From Thinopyrum elongatum (taxonomy: Eukaryota > Streptophyta > Magnoliopsida > Poales > Poaceae), in contig CM022302.1 in the NCBI GenBank assembly GCA_011799875.1, positions 201,978,086 to 202,042,085 on the forward strand: 64,000 nucleotides of DNA. Reading direction: 5' to 3'. The notes beneath the pieces were generated by a model, which saw only the letters and a list, made by a program, of their open reading frames with translations, was not told where the DNA came from and made no database searches. This document shows, in pieces, positions 21,970-34,300 of this stretch (positions are counted from its first letter, which is position 1; each line of letters opens with the position of its first letter). The position numbers were made by a program, and so were the translations under genes.

Positions 21970-24093
21970 AATCATCCTCCTCATCACTCCCTTCATATTC
22001 TTATTTCTTCTCTCTGCCCCTGGCGGGCTTTTCTTTCTTCTGGCCGATGTTGCCGCGGCGTCCACCTGGACCACCGCGGCCCTTCTTGCCGGACCCACCC
22101 GTACCTTCCTGACCCTTCTCCTTGTCCCGCTTCTCGTACTCTGCTTTCTGTTTCTCAACTAGCTGCTCGACTTGGCAGCACTCTTGGAGGTCGTGGCCTT
22201 TGGTACGGTGAATCTTGCAGTATGGTCCGTCGGACTTGCCAGTTTTTCCCCTGCCGTGGCAACCTGGCAATCAGCGCACGTAGTCGCTTCCTTGCCGGTA
22301 TTCTCCGCCTTGGGCGTCTTGGTGAGGCTAGAGTTACCGAAGCCCTCCACAGCCATAACGTGCTTTCCCTTGCGCTTCCTGTTGCATCTTCAACCTTTCT
22401 TCTTTGGGGCAGCCTCATCATTGTCGTCAGAATCGACTTCAACACTGGATTCTTCCCCGGGAAGTCTCCTCCCTTCTTCTGCACGTGCACACTTGTCTGC
22501 CAATGTGTAGAGCTCGTTGACAGTCTTTGGCAACCGAATATGCATCTTCTCCCTCATCTTGTGATTACACACATTTGTGTGGAATGCGGCAATCACAGCC
22601 GCAGGGTGGATATCCGGTATACTGCAGTGCACACGGCTAAACCTCTGAATGTATCTGCGCAAATTGTCTCCTTCCTTTTGTGGGATCGCTTGCAAGTCGC
22701 TGGGCACCCCTGGACCTTTCTGTCCCCGGTGAATGCACCAACAAACTCATTGCGAAGATCGGACCACGAAGAAATGGAGTTTTCTGGCAGGTTCATCAAC
22801 CAGGACCTCACATTGGGCTTGAGCACCAATGGGAAGTAGTTGGCTAGCACATTTTCATCTCTTCCCCTGGTAGCTTGTACAGCAATGGTGTGGACGCCTA
22901 AGAACTCTGTCGGGTTTTGACTGTCGCCGTACTTTTCTGGTACTTCGGGCTTGAACACGTAGATGGACGGCCAACGGACTTGCCGTAGCTCACATGTGAA
23001 AGCGAGGCATCCAACCTCATAGGGTAGGTATCTGCCAACAACGGGCGCTGGATCATAAATGACTGGACTATTGCGCTCGTCGGATTGACGGCGTGCCTCC
23101 CGGCGCTGCTGGATAGTGGTGCGAGTGTCCTCCGCTCACCTTTGCAACAACACTTGCCTCTGATCCCACTGCATCTTTGGATCTGAGGAAGCCATGGATG
23201 CATCGTTAGGCTGCGTGTCTTGGTGGTTTTACTACGAGGGTCGATGTTGCCGCTGAGATTGTTGCCGGGTAGGGGACTGCACAGTGGGCGCACCACCCGC
23301 CCCACGGCCCTCAGCTTGATCCATAGGCGCAGTTGGTAGGTGCTGCGAGGGCTCAGCCAACTGGGACCTGTTCGCATCGGCAAACTCGATCAAACTTTGA
23401 ATGGTAGTCGTCCATCTTGTCAGCCACTGGAGGGAAATCCAGCAACATTTGCGCCCACGCAATTGCCTCCGTCGCCGTTTGAGGCATGTTAGAGCATGAG
23501 GAACGCGATGTTGCTCGACTCCTGGCGGAACCAGCAGGAGCAGCATTGTGGTCCCGTTGCCAAATCGTGAGGGTGAGAGTGGGTTGGCGCGGTGGGAGTG
23601 GTGCCTGGGGATCTTGAACTTGATCAACCGGCGACTTGCCATGCGGACGCTGTTATGGAAGCACAACAGCACCGCTCGGCGTCACGTCACGTCCATCTCG
23701 CGACAGGCGCGGTGTGTGTCTGGATGTCGTATCCCCTGTAGCTGCTAGGGTTGGTGCAACGGGATGATCTCGCCTTGCACTGGACCGGGCAGTGTTGCTC
23801 CGGTGGCTGCGCTTGCCGTGGCGCGGGGGAAGCGGGAGATGTATGTCCGCACCACCTGCACCATTGTTTTGGTTGTCGCCAGAGGGTCGTAGGAGCTGAC
23901 CAGCTTCGGCGTTCCTATCATCCGCTCCCGCCAAGGAGGGCACGGTGACGGCACCTCCTGTGCCGGCCACGCCCCCAGTTGCTTCCGCACCACCCGCCGG
24001 AGTGGCGCTGCCTGCGCCATCCATCGGCGAATGTGGTGGTAGCCTGGATGAAGATGGTTTCGTCGCCATGAAGCGCTTCTTCTTGGGCGCCAT
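21970..24093 (-). pseudogene. gag of the Tat-type element
   Basis: The likely start is ATG 24093 (MAPKKKRFMATKPSS), about 72 bp after the primer site. The gag core is split over frames: 22958-22593 with DSQNPTEFLGVHTIAVQA, NVRSWLMNLPENSISSWSDLRNEFVGAF; 22707-22390 with DLQAIPQKEGDNLRRYIQRFSRV; and 22270-22001 with YCKIHRTKGHDLQECCQVEQL, the zinc-knuckle-like region of Tat gag, before a Gly/Lys/Arg-rich tail. Several frameshifts and stops make it non-functional. Confidence 0.75.
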
Positions 24094-24164
24094 GGATGAT
24101 GAAGAAAACGTAGAACTTCATGTAGCCGATGCGTCGCTCGCTGCTTTGATTTACACCAATGCAT

Positions 24165-24187
24165 TGCCCCCTGCCTGGCGTGCCAAA
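24165..24187 (-). other. probable primer binding site of the Tat-type element
   Basis: The plus strand ends TGCCTGGCGTGCCA just before the LTR edge at 24190, so the minus strand begins TGGCACGCCAGGCAGGGGG, very like the TGGCGCGCCAGGTAGGGG sites of related grass elements. The CCA end and position support it; the tRNA is not assigned. Confidence 0.6.
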
Positions 24188-24189
24188 GA

Positions 24190-25054
24190 TGTCGGTGTGG
24201 AGCCGGTGATCTATGGGGCAATGCAGCCCCTTTGCTGGTTCGGCGAGGGGTGGCAATCGATGCAAATAGAAAATACAATGAGGAGCGCAGTATTTTACCC
24301 AGGTTCGGGCCTCCTGAGGGCGTAAAACCCTTTTGGTGTATTGGGTGGTGTTTGAACACAAAATATACGGAGCGCTCTCCTCGGCAAGTGGTGAGGAGAG
24401 AGCAGCTACACGAATACCTATGCGTGAGCGTTGCCAAGACTCAAACCCCTACTAACGTTGTCCTGGCCCTCCTTTTATACCTCAAGGGGTCACCATAGTG
24501 GCAAAAAGGTCATTACAAGGGTGATTAGACTGATACAGAGCTATCATACCTAACTCTGCCAGTTGAGACAAAATGCATTAAATGTGCTGCTAGGTGTCAT
24601 GTGGAGGTTGAATCCTGGCAAGGCTGCCACGTTGCTTAACCAGCTACCTCATATTAGCATGACACGCCATCAGGACGGGTGTCAATAAAGGTGATTTACC
24701 CCCGAGCAAGCTGACACGCACGGGTTACGTCCACCTAAATAGCTGCAGGCTCGACACCTCACTAATTTCCGACCAGCTGGTCGGAAAGGTGGACCGCTGG
24801 TGCTTGGTGGAAAGCCTGTGCTCGAGGAGCTTGTCGGGTCTTGACTTGCCGGCTCGTTTCTGCCAGAGTTGGTTACTTCCATTGTGATATTTGTAGCTTG
24901 TTCCAATGCTTGGTCTTCTTAATGCTCTCCTTGATCTCACGAAGAGCGGCTTCTCTGGTTTAGTTGTATATGAGACTTGGCACTTGATGCAAGAGTTTGC
25001 AACGCGCCTGTGCACAACTCAGGGCGGCAAACACTCATGTTTGTTGCACCGGCA
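24190..25054 (-). repeat. 5' LTR of the Tat-type element
   Basis: The inner edge is TGTCGGTG at 24190. TATAAAA on the minus strand (plus TTTTATA at 24473-24479) is the promoter TATA box, with ACCCAGGTTCGGGCC in the transcribed part. The outer edge is either CACTCA at 25037 or CCGGCA at 25054. Beyond it the sequence is Nest-3 interior. Confidence 0.7.
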
Positions 25055-25087
25055 ATCATGATGGATGAAGGAATAAGGAGTGGCAAG

Positions 25088-25290
25088 TGTAAAACTTATG
25101 ATGGAAGCGTATAACCCTTTGCTCAGGCCGCACGTGTATATATATCAATGATGCCGTGGCTTACAAGTTGTAGATCGATCGATCTATTACAGAGAGGAGT
25201 CGGTAAAGGAGAAGGAGAAAGACAGAAGAAGAGATGGACTAGGATTACAACATGAACAGCTTTCCTATCTCAACACAACTTATTCTAACA
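25088..25290 (-). repeat. Copia 3' LTR
   Basis: 203 bp. On the minus strand it starts TGTTAGAATAAG and ends AGTTTTACA. CTCCTCCTCA at 25291-25300 is the complement of the polypurine tract. Confidence 0.9.
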
Positions 25291-25309
25291 CTCCTCCTCA
25301 ATCTGAACC

Positions 25310-27406
25310 TTAGGGAATTCTACCAAGGTTGAGATTGTACTTGAACTCATCCAACCTTCTCATAGTGAGAGGTTTTGTGAAGCCATCAGCGAGTTGATCT
25401 CCAGTAGGTATGAAATGAATGTCAAGTAGCTTCCATGCTACTCTTTCTCTGACAAAGTGGAAATCAACCTCAATGTGTTTTGTGCGTGCATGGAAAACAT
25501 GATTAGCTGAAAGATAGGTTGCACCAAGATTATCACACCATAGTCTCACAGCCTGTGGAGTTTGAATCCCAAGTTCACAAAGTAAAGTATGTATCCACAT
25601 TACTTCAGTTGTAGCATTTGCCAATGCTTTATACTCAGCTTCAGTACTTATTCTTGAGACGGTAGCCTATTTTCTTGCACTCCATGACACACGATTTGTT
25701 CCCAGAAACACAGCAAAACCACCTGTGGACCTTCTATCATCAGCACAACCTGCCCAATCTGCATCAGAATAAGCAGTAACTAGCATAGACGATGACTTGA
25801 CAATCTGAAGTCCAAGTCCTTCTATAAACTTTAGATACCTCAAAATTCTTTTTACTGTAGTCCAATGAGTTGTACTAGGAGCATGCAAATACTGACATAC
25901 TTTATTCACAGAATAGGAAATATCAGGACGAGTAAGAGTCAAGTACTGCAATGCACCTACAATACTTCTGTAATATGTTGCATCCTCTGACCCAAGTACT
26001 TCTCCACTCTCAATTGTGAGTTTTTCTCAGGTTGAGATCGGTGTACTTACAGGTTTGCAATGTTCCAGCCCTACTCTCCTGAGTATATCAGTGGTATATT
26101 TCTCCTGTGTAAGAAGTATGCCATCCTTTATCTGCTTAACTTCTATGCCGAGAAAATAATGGAGATCCCCCAAATCCCTTAGTGCAAATTCCAGCTTCAG
26201 ATCTTTAAGTAAGCAGGTAGTGGCATCTGGACTAGAACTAGCAACAATTATATCATCGACATAAACAAGTATAAATATGGTAATGTTGCCTTTACCGTAG
26301 AAAAATAATGAGGTATCTGCTTTAGAAGGAGTAAACCCAAGTTTATGTAACTGAGTGCTCAACCTTGAGTACAATGCTCGGGGTGCCTGTTTTAACCCAT
26401 ATAAAGCTTTATCCAGTTTGCAAACGTAATCTGGTTTGCTTTTATTCTCATAACCTGGTGGCTGCCGCATGAACACTTCTTCCTCCAGAACACCATGAAG
26501 AAACGCGTTCTGAACATCTAGCTGCCTTAGACTCCAACCTTTAGAAATAGCAATTGATAACACAAGTCTAATGGTGGCCGATTTCACAACAGGACTAAAG
26601 GTATCTTCATAATCAATGCCAAACCTTTGTTTAAACCCTTTTGCAACTAGTCTAGCCTTGTATCTGTCTATACTTCCATCAGACTTTCTTTTGATCTTAT
26701 AGACCCATTTACAGTCAATTATATTCTTACTTCTCCCCGGTGGTACTAGATGCCAAGTTTTATTTTTCATCCATGCATCATACTCAACATCCATAGCCTT
26801 TTTCCAATCCTCGTGAGCTAGAGCATCATATAAATGGGTTGGTTCGTCGGTACTAGTAAGAAAAGCACGCTTGATCTTGTCATACCTTATTGTACCATCC
26901 TTGTATTCCTTTGATTTGAAAACACCTGTTTTTAACCTTGTAATACGTGTTGGAATCTCTAGTACACGGGGTGGAACTATTGTCCTAGCCACAGAAGATC
27001 TGGGCATAACAGGAGCTGTAGCCGAACCTTCTGTCGCAGAAGCTCCCGCCTGGTATCCTGTGGGCTCCTGATCCAAGAGAGGAGCCTGGTCCAGGGAACC
27101 GCCAGGCGACCCACGCCCAGGCGTGCGACACGGAGAGCTAGTGTTGGGCCCCGCACCGGTTTCATGGTCCCCCGCCAGCTCGGCCCACTCATTCGTGGTA
27201 CAAGGCGAAGCACGGAGAGGCTCCGCGTCCCCAGAGCTGGGCTCCACGCTGTCGGCCACAGCGCCGCCTGAATCCGTAGCGCGCCCAGTGGTGCGCCTGG
27301 CGCCGAGATTCTCCTCGGATCGTGTGTTGGCAGCGGTAGGCGCAGGTGCAGTAGGATCATCCTCGGATCTGGTGTTGTCTCTTCCCTCGTTTGTTGCTTC
27401 ACACAT
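25310..27406 (-). pseudogene. Copia reverse transcriptase and RNase H
   Basis: 27406-26027 holds the [92 protein letters not shown] and the catalytic YVDDIIVAS. RNase H follows after breaks: 25951-25667 with [37 protein letters not shown] and 25624-25310 with [24 protein letters not shown] and [10 protein letters not shown] frameshift or stop separates RT from RNase H near 26020 and another lies near 25660. The first 130 residues of the long frame are a Pro/Ala/Ser-rich linker. Confidence 0.85.
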
Positions 27407-27443
27407 AAAATGACGCCCTATTGCTGCACATTCATCAATAATA

Positions 27444-29263
27444 TCAAAATTTTCTTTTTTCCTTTGAACTAATCACGTGATCAGCATTAGTTAGTTCACC
27501 CCCATGATCTGGATTAGGAAGAAAATCTAGAAGTAGTGCTATTTCAGCACGTAGCAGGGCTCCTGCATTGGGACGAAGCTTTGCAAAAGGAAAGACGGTT
27601 TCATCAAAAACAACATCATGAGAAATATAGATGCATCCGGTTGTGACTTCAAGACATTTGTATCCTTTATGGAGATTTCTATAACCAATAAAGACACATT
27701 GAGTAGAACGAAACTCAAGTTTGTGATGATTATAAGGACGAAGATTGGGATAGCAAGCACACCCAAAATTTTTGAGAGAGTTGTAATCGGGTTTTTGATG
27801 AAACAATCGCTCTAAGGGGGTGAAGTTTCCAATCACTTCACTGGGCAAATGATTTATGAGATATGTAGATGTGATAAAACCTTCATCCCAATACTTGAGG
27901 GACATTGCCGCATGAGCAAGAAGAGAGAGCCCTACTTCAACAATATGACGATGTTTGCGTTCAGCAGAACCGTTTTGTTGATGAGCATGGGGACAAGAAA
28001 CATGATGCTCTATGCCTATTTCATGAAAGAAAGAATTGAGTTTCTCATATTCTCCTCCCCAGTCACTTTGGACTATCAGAATCTTTCTGTCAAAGTGTCG
28101 TTCAACAAGTTTTTGGAATTCTTGGAAGACGGAAAAGAGTTCAGATTTGTACTTAAGCAAATATATCCAAATAAATTTGCTATAGTCGTCAATAAAACTA
28201 ACATAATATTTTTTCTTCCAAAAGAATCTCTTGCATGACCCCATACATCACTGAAAATAAGTTCTAAAGGAGCATGTGAAACACTAGTTGACTTAGGATA
28301 AGGGAGTTGGTGACTTTTGGCACATTGACAAGCATCACAAACAGACTCTTCAACTTTACTATGGGACAATAGAAGATTGTCTTTATTCACTATTTGCTTA
28401 ACTATAACTGATGACAGATGTCCTAATCTTTGATGCCATCTTGCCAAAGAGGGCTTGACGATGGAGTGGACTTGACGATGACGATGATGACTAAGAGCTC
28501 CGGATGTGATGGGGTAAAGGCCTCCAATGCATCTACCATGATGAAGGAGCTCCCTCATTGCCCGATTCTTTATAAGAAAATATGTCGGATGAGTTTCAAA
28601 GAAGACATTGTTATCAGTAGTTAGACGACACATAGATGCAAGATTTTTGTCGGCTTGTGGAACATGAAGGACATCTTTTAAAAGAAGATCACATTTTGAA
28701 CTAGGGGAACTAATTAATGCTTGACCTATGTGATGAATGTTCATTCCTCTACCGCTTGCGGTGTGAATCTGGTCACGGCCGTAGTATTTCTCCCGGAAAG
28801 CAAGCTTCTCGAGCTCACTTGTGACATGATCCGTTGCACCGCAGTCGGCGTACCACACCATCCCTGCATCTTCTTCTTGTTCTCGGATTGCTGCAGCAAC
28901 GTGACGCTCGTTGGGGACGTAATCTTCATCATAACGATGCCAGCACTCCATCACCTTGTGACCTGGCTTTTTGCATGGTTGACAGCGGGGCCGTCGGTTG
29001 TTGGAAGAGGATGTACCTCTATGCCCGTACTGATTCTGGTTCTGATTGTCATTGTAGCCACCTCCACCTCCACCTGTAATCTGGTTCCTGTTGTAGCCGC
29101 CTCCTCCTGTACCCGAGCGCGAGGACTGAGAAGCACCGCGCCCATGCCCACTGCTACTGTTGTTGTGACCGCATCCCTGCTGCCCACGACCACTTGTGTT
29201 GCGCCCGCGAGAGGCGGCCTTGGGAGAAGATTGACGAGGGTTCAGACCATGGAGCAAGTTCAT
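27444..29263 (-). pseudogene. Copia gag end, protease and integrase
   Basis: 29263-28076 has a Gly/Asn-rich segment, the zinc knuckle CQPCKKPGHKVMEC, the protease core WYADCGATDHVT (Cys where Ser or Thr is usual), the pre-integrase WHQRLGHLSS and the zinc ligands CDACQCAKSHQLPY. After a frameshift near 28240, 28244-27444 holds the integrase core: SFIDDYSKFIWIYLL, VQSDWGGEYEKLN, SCPHAHQQNGSAERKHRHI (all three acidic residues present) and FGCACYPNLRPYNHHKLE. Confidence 0.85.
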
Positions 29264-29299
29264 GCGGGCATCAAAGGAGAGAAGCTGGTTGTATAACTC

Positions 29300-29961
29300 C
29301 TAGACGGCAACTGGTTCTACCCGAGCAGCAAGAGCAGAGACTACAGGATTGTAATCTAGGTTGAGACCAGCGAGAATATGTGAGGTGATTTCTCCATCAG
29401 AGAGGGCAACTCCTCCTGCACAAGCAATCTCATCGGCGAGAGACTTAACCTTGGCGCGGTAATCTGCCATGCTTGAACTTCCCTTCTGAAGATTGTGAAG
29501 AGCAATCCTTGTATTAATGGCTTGCTCTTGTGATTGGGCTGTGAACATCGCGTGGATGCAGCCCATACCTCGGAAGGACTCTGGAGCGTAACAACCTGGG
29601 CCAAGATCTCACGGGAAAGAGATCCCATCAAGAAACCTTGAAGTTGCTATTGCTGCGCATACCAGATGACCCTAGCCATGTTGACGATCTATTCTTCCTT
29701 CCCGTCCTTGGTGACGGTGAGGGTGGCCGGCGGCGCTTGGCTCGTCGGCTCGAGGAAGTGTGACATCTGTGCGCCTTTGATTTGAGGTAGCACGACGGCC
29801 TTCCACAGGAGAAATGTGCTCCTGTTTAGCTTCTCTTGAGGTGGAGGTCCAATGGACACGGCGTTGCTGGTGCTGGATGATGGGGCAAAGAGGGAGGCGT
29901 ATGAATCAGCGGTGAGGGCACTCATGGTGTTGGCGAGGGCGGAGGAGGTAGTTCCTGTCAT
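29300..29961 (-). pseudogene. Copia gag (frameshifted)
   Basis: The frame starts at ATG 29961 (MTGTTSSALANTM) and carries LNRSTFLLWKAVVLPQIKG, the opening of Copia gag. It is broken near 29690. The rest, in two frames between 29631 and 29300, has EVWAASTRCSQ and then SMADYRAKVKSLADEIACAG and ITSHILAGLNLDYNPVVSAL, the usual UBN2-type gag core. Confidence 0.8.
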
Positions 29962-30002
29962 GACTTTCCTTGTAGCTAGATGGAATCGATCTAGGAGGAA
30001 GA

Positions 30003-30016
30003 GGCTCTGATGACCA
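30003..30016 (-). other. Copia primer binding site
   Basis: The plus strand reads GGCTCTGATGACCA next to the LTR, so the minus strand reads TGGTCATCAGAGCC, the common initiator-Met type site with one extra base. Confidence 0.75.
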
Positions 30017-30219
30017 TGTAAAACTTATGATGGAAGCGTATAACCCTTTTCTCGGGCCACACGTGTATATACATCAATGATGCCGTAGCTTACAAGTTGT
30101 GGATCGATCGATCTATTACAGAGAGGAGCCGGTAAAGGAGAAGGAGAAAGATAGAAGAAGAGATAGACTACGATTACAACATGAATAGCTTTCCTATCTC
30201 AACACAACTTATTCTAACA
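30017..30219 (-). repeat. Copia 5' LTR
   Basis: 203 bp, aligned end to end with 25088-25290 with about 11 substitutions by eye and no indel. Confidence 0.9.
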
Positions 30220-30224
30220 GCAAG

Positions 30225-31357
30225 AGCCTAAGCTTGGGGATGCCATAGGCACCCCAAGGTAATATTCAAGGACTCCGAAGCAACTAAGCTTGGGGGTGCC
30301 CCGGAAGGCATCCCCTCTTTCTTCTACCGACCATCAATAATTTTACTTAGAGCTATATTTTTATTTGTCACATGATATTAGTTTTGCTTGGAGTGTCATG
30401 TATTATATGAGTCTTTGCTTTTTATTTTATCACAATCATCTTTTCTGGACACACCTTTTTGAGAGGGACACACATTTTTCATGATTTGTTACAATACTCT
30501 ATGTGTTTCACTTATATCTTTTGAGCTAGGCAGTTGATCTAGTACTTCACTTATATCTTTTTTTAGCACGGCGGTGATTATATTTTGAAAAAATATTTGC
30601 ACTATCATACTTCACTTAAATCTTTTTGAGAGTTGATAATAGTAATGGTAATTTGCACAAGATGTGAATTTGGTCCCAATGTGATGAATATTCAAGAAGG
30701 ATATAGTAAAAACTTTCATGTAGATCATTGGATATGATAAGTTTGATTCCTTGCAATAGTTTTGCAATATGTGAATGATAATATGTGGGTTATGCTAGTG
30801 AGTAATTATGACTTAGTAAGAATATTGGTGTTAAGGTTTGTGATTCCCTTTCATGCACGTAAAGTCAATAGTTATGCCACGAAGTTATATCCTACTTATG
30901 GTGCATTATTCAGTGTTAGTTGTGTTCAATGCATGTTTATGACTATTTTTTTTGGTTGGTTGCTTCTCAATCTATTTGCTAGCCTCCATTTGTACTAAGA
31001 GGAAATACTGTGTGTGCATTCAACTCCTCAAACCCAAAGTTGTGCCAAATGAGTCCACCATACCTACCTATAAGCGGTATTTACTTGCCGTCCTAAGTAA
31101 ATTTGCATGTGCCAACTCTAATCATTCAAAATAAATTTCCGTTTTGTATGCCTGTACCGCTCATAAAGCGACAAGGGGTGGTCAATATCTTTCATGCTAG
31201 ATGGGTTATTCTCAAGATGAGTGTTTATTCACTTGTCATTGCACGAGAAAATGGCAAGGTAATAGGGATGCCCAGTCCCGAAATAAAAAAATTAATAATA
31301 ATAAATTCCTTGGAATGTTGAAAGGTTGGAAGGCACCAGTGGATACAGCTAGCCATT
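30225..31357 (+). other. Nest-3 internal spacer, non-coding
   Basis: It matches the reverse of the Nest-2 interior: AAGCTTGGGG phrases, CACCCCAAGGTAATATTCAAGG, TTTGCTTGGAGTGTCATG, and repeated CACTTATATCTTTT. I see no conserved ORF. Confidence 0.65.
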
Positions 31358-34300
31358 TGTAACACCCCAAAAATTTGACCATGTTTTATTAATAAAAATT
31401 TCGCCAGGAAATAATTTTTTTTATTTTCTGGATTATCTTCTGATTTCAGAACCACTTTTTTCTTCTGAATTGTGGAGTTTTTCCTCCAAACAGTAACTTT
31501 TCAAAAAAATGTTGTTGGACTTGAGTACCAACTCAGTGAACATTTCATTTTATTTGATATGTTCAGTGAGAGCATTTTTTTTATATTATTTTACCAAAAC
31601 TTTATCTCCTTTAGAATGACATTTAATTCTTTTAAGAGCCTCATTTGCACTACAACCTATTTAAATATTACTTTAAAGAGTCCATAAAAATTTGGATATA
31701 TCAGTAGATGTATATAAATATCTTTTATGCAAAAACCCAGGCATGTGTTTTGAAAAATTTGAGCAAACCATCCTCATCTTCATTCTGGTCCAGTTTGGTG
31801 ATTTGCACTGCAACCATATTTTGTTTTGCTCTAGTAATCTTGGGATTTTTCCTGCTTGTAGTCCACCCTACCAAATCCTTAAGTCTAGGAGATCAGACCC
31901 ATTAGAGGATTTTAAACACATGCAATAATAGCCTTTATTTTCTGTCCAGAACTATTGTTTTGCAAAACTTGCACTAGCAAGTTTCTGGTTTTGCCAAACT
32001 AGCTTTGCCATCATCACCTGCACCTAAAGAGACCCCAACCTGGAAAATTAGGCCACCAGTAGAATGGCCTAGATGCCCTTGGCATTTCATCAAGTAGGTT
32101 ATGCGCATGGCCAGAGTTGGCATAGTTTTTAGTTTGCATTGTAAACTTGCCCCTCTGGACAAACCAGCATGTCCACTGATCTCCTAGCCACATCTAACCT
32201 TGTTCTGTTATTTTGCACTGTCACCCAAGCCCTCTAGGCCACCCAGGCATTCTGTCGAGCATGTAACGTGCATGCTCTGGGCGCGCCCAGAGCGCACGTA
32301 TTGCACGCGCGCGCAACCGAGCCGCCGCATCCTGCCCCTGGCCTTTGCTCGCCCGCAGGGCCGCGCCCCATTCTCATCCGCTCATCAGAACCGTCCAAGC
32401 AGCCCCTGGCGCCCTATAGCGCCGCCGTCAGAGCTCTCTTGGCAGCACGCCGGTGACCGCAGCAAGCTTCTGCCATAGCAGCGCCGCCCAAGCCATAGCT
32501 TCTCGCCAGCTGCCTCATGAGCAGGCCATCCTTATCTCCAAGCCAGTCCGCTAGCACCGACCCTGCTCCGGCCATCGCCACGTCGCCCTGCCGCAACAGA
32601 AGTGGTCGGCCGGCGATCTTATCCCCAGCAGCGGCGGAACCGACCTTTCCCGGCTAAGCCCCCAGACCTCGCTCGAGCTCGTGAGCATCCTCAGGCAAGC
32701 CGTAGAGTTCACCCCCCTCGCTCCAATTCATCTGGAACCGTCTTCCCCGCCTCTCACAACTTCGGCCGTCGCTGCCCCTCGGCTAAATTCGCCGTAGCCG
32801 GAGCCCCCTAACCATCCCCGCGCCACCATCCGCTTCCCCTCGACCTTGCAGAGCCTCCCCACCACTCAGCCTCAACCGGGAACCGCCCTAGGCCGAAACC
32901 CCATTAGCTCCCGAAGCCACCGCCCGCTGTGGAACTCGCCGTCGGCGACCCCTTCGTCCCCGCTAGCCTTTTGACCACTAGGAGGACCGCCCTGAACCGG
33001 CGGATCCATCCCCGCCATCGGAGTCCCATGAGTAGCCGTCGTTCGCCGGCAATGGTTGCCGGAGCTCCTCTTCCGCTCGGCCAGAGGAGGAAGGAGGCGC
33101 GGGCGACTGGTCAAACCTGACCAGTGGGCCCAAAGGACCCACTGTCAGTGACCCCCGAGTCGGCCCGCACTGGTTTAAGTGAAGACGTAAAATCCAGAGT
33201 ACGTCTTCTCCGCCTCGAAAGCGTATTCCGCCCGAATCGTTTTCTTTTTATGTTTTATTTAAAAACAGAGTTTTGACCTGAACTTTGACTGGCTCTAGTT
33301 TCTAAACTACAACTCCATTTGACTTGATTCTTTTTATGCTGTTTCTCAAATTCCATCTAGTTTATTTTCATATTTATTTGAAAATTTTCCGAACAACTTT
33401 TCTGTACTGTTTTCAAATTATGTGTTGATTTGAATCTTTTCAAAAATAGGAAATGGAGAGAGATGAAAACTTTCAAAAGTGCACCCTACTTCTCCACACA
33501 CTAAAGGCAAGCATTCTGAACCCTAGCATAATATTTGTTATGTGTTGTTTGATGCGAATACAACACCACCTTGACACGAAGTACTCGTTAATTTATGTGA
33601 TGATATGATCATACTCATGAGTGTATGATGAAGATTCCTTGCTGTTGGGAATTGATATGCTTGCGATAGTAATCACCCTCGTATGCCTTTCATGCCTACC
33701 GGAAGGAATCCGGGAAAGTCTCTGTCTTGGGTGGACACGAGCTTGTTACTGATATTTCGCTGAGACGAGTAGATTCAGTAAGGCATGGTAAGGTATGATG
33801 AGTGGTGATTCTGTCGGTTGGTGTGAAATATATTTGTTATGCTAATCATGCAGGAAATACTTAAACCTCCTGAGACGACTATAGATCGAGTCTTGTGCCA
33901 GTAACCCCCATACTTGCTTCGTGCTACCACTTGTCCCTGCCTTAGGTAGGGCACGGTTCAGTAAGTTGTCAACCCCTTTTCTTAGCACACACCGTACAGA
34001 GAGGCCATGGTGGAAGATACCGGCTGCATCCGGTAGACATGCCACCTGGTCCGGGGGCATGGGTGTTTCCGGTTGGAGCCGAGGGGGTAGCTCCCCTAGT
34101 TTGCGTGCGTTATAAATTTTGTGATCCCATGCTAGTCGAGGTTGTAGCCTCCCCACTTGGAGTTTTGCTTAACGGGTGTCGTGCGTGATTCCAGACACCG
34201 GTAAGTTAAGCTGGTTTGTGCAGGTCAGGTGTGTTTTCAATTAAAAGACCGTAAACGGAATTAGTCTCGATGGACTAAAGGAATCCATTACTCGTGGGCA

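Larger units (their letters stand above)
2..25054 (-). mobile_element. Tat-lineage Ty3/Gypsy retrotransposon, degenerate, carrying nested insertions
   Basis: Gag, protease, RT, RNase H, a second RNase H and integrase follow each other in Gypsy order on the minus strand from 24093 to 2271. Two insertions interrupt them: 4044-18822 at an AGTAC duplication and 19791-20453 at a GTGGA duplication. Removing them restores continuity at both points, which supports one original element. The protease core reads VDGGAGLN and the second RNase H lies after the first; both are typical of Tat elements. Every coding segment has stops or frameshifts, so it is dead. The left boundary is uncertain because the terminus at position 2 does not match the 5' LTR. 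Confidence 0.75.
25088..30219 (-). mobile_element. Ty1/Copia retrotransposon, complete but mutated
   Basis: 5132 bp with 203-bp LTRs and a perfect GCAAG duplication at 25083-25087 and 30220-30224. On the minus strand gag, protease, integrase and RT/RNase H follow in Copia order. About 11 differences by eye between the two LTRs suggest an insertion of the order of two million years, if a usual grass intergenic rate is assumed. Confidence 0.9.

Noticed and set aside
21907..22839. 310-residue plus-strand ORF
   Set aside because: It is the opposite-strand shadow of the Tat gag; the minus strand carries the recognisable gag segments.
28721..29296. 191-residue plus-strand ORF
   Set aside because: It is the antisense of the Gly-rich part of Copia gag; no domain is visible.
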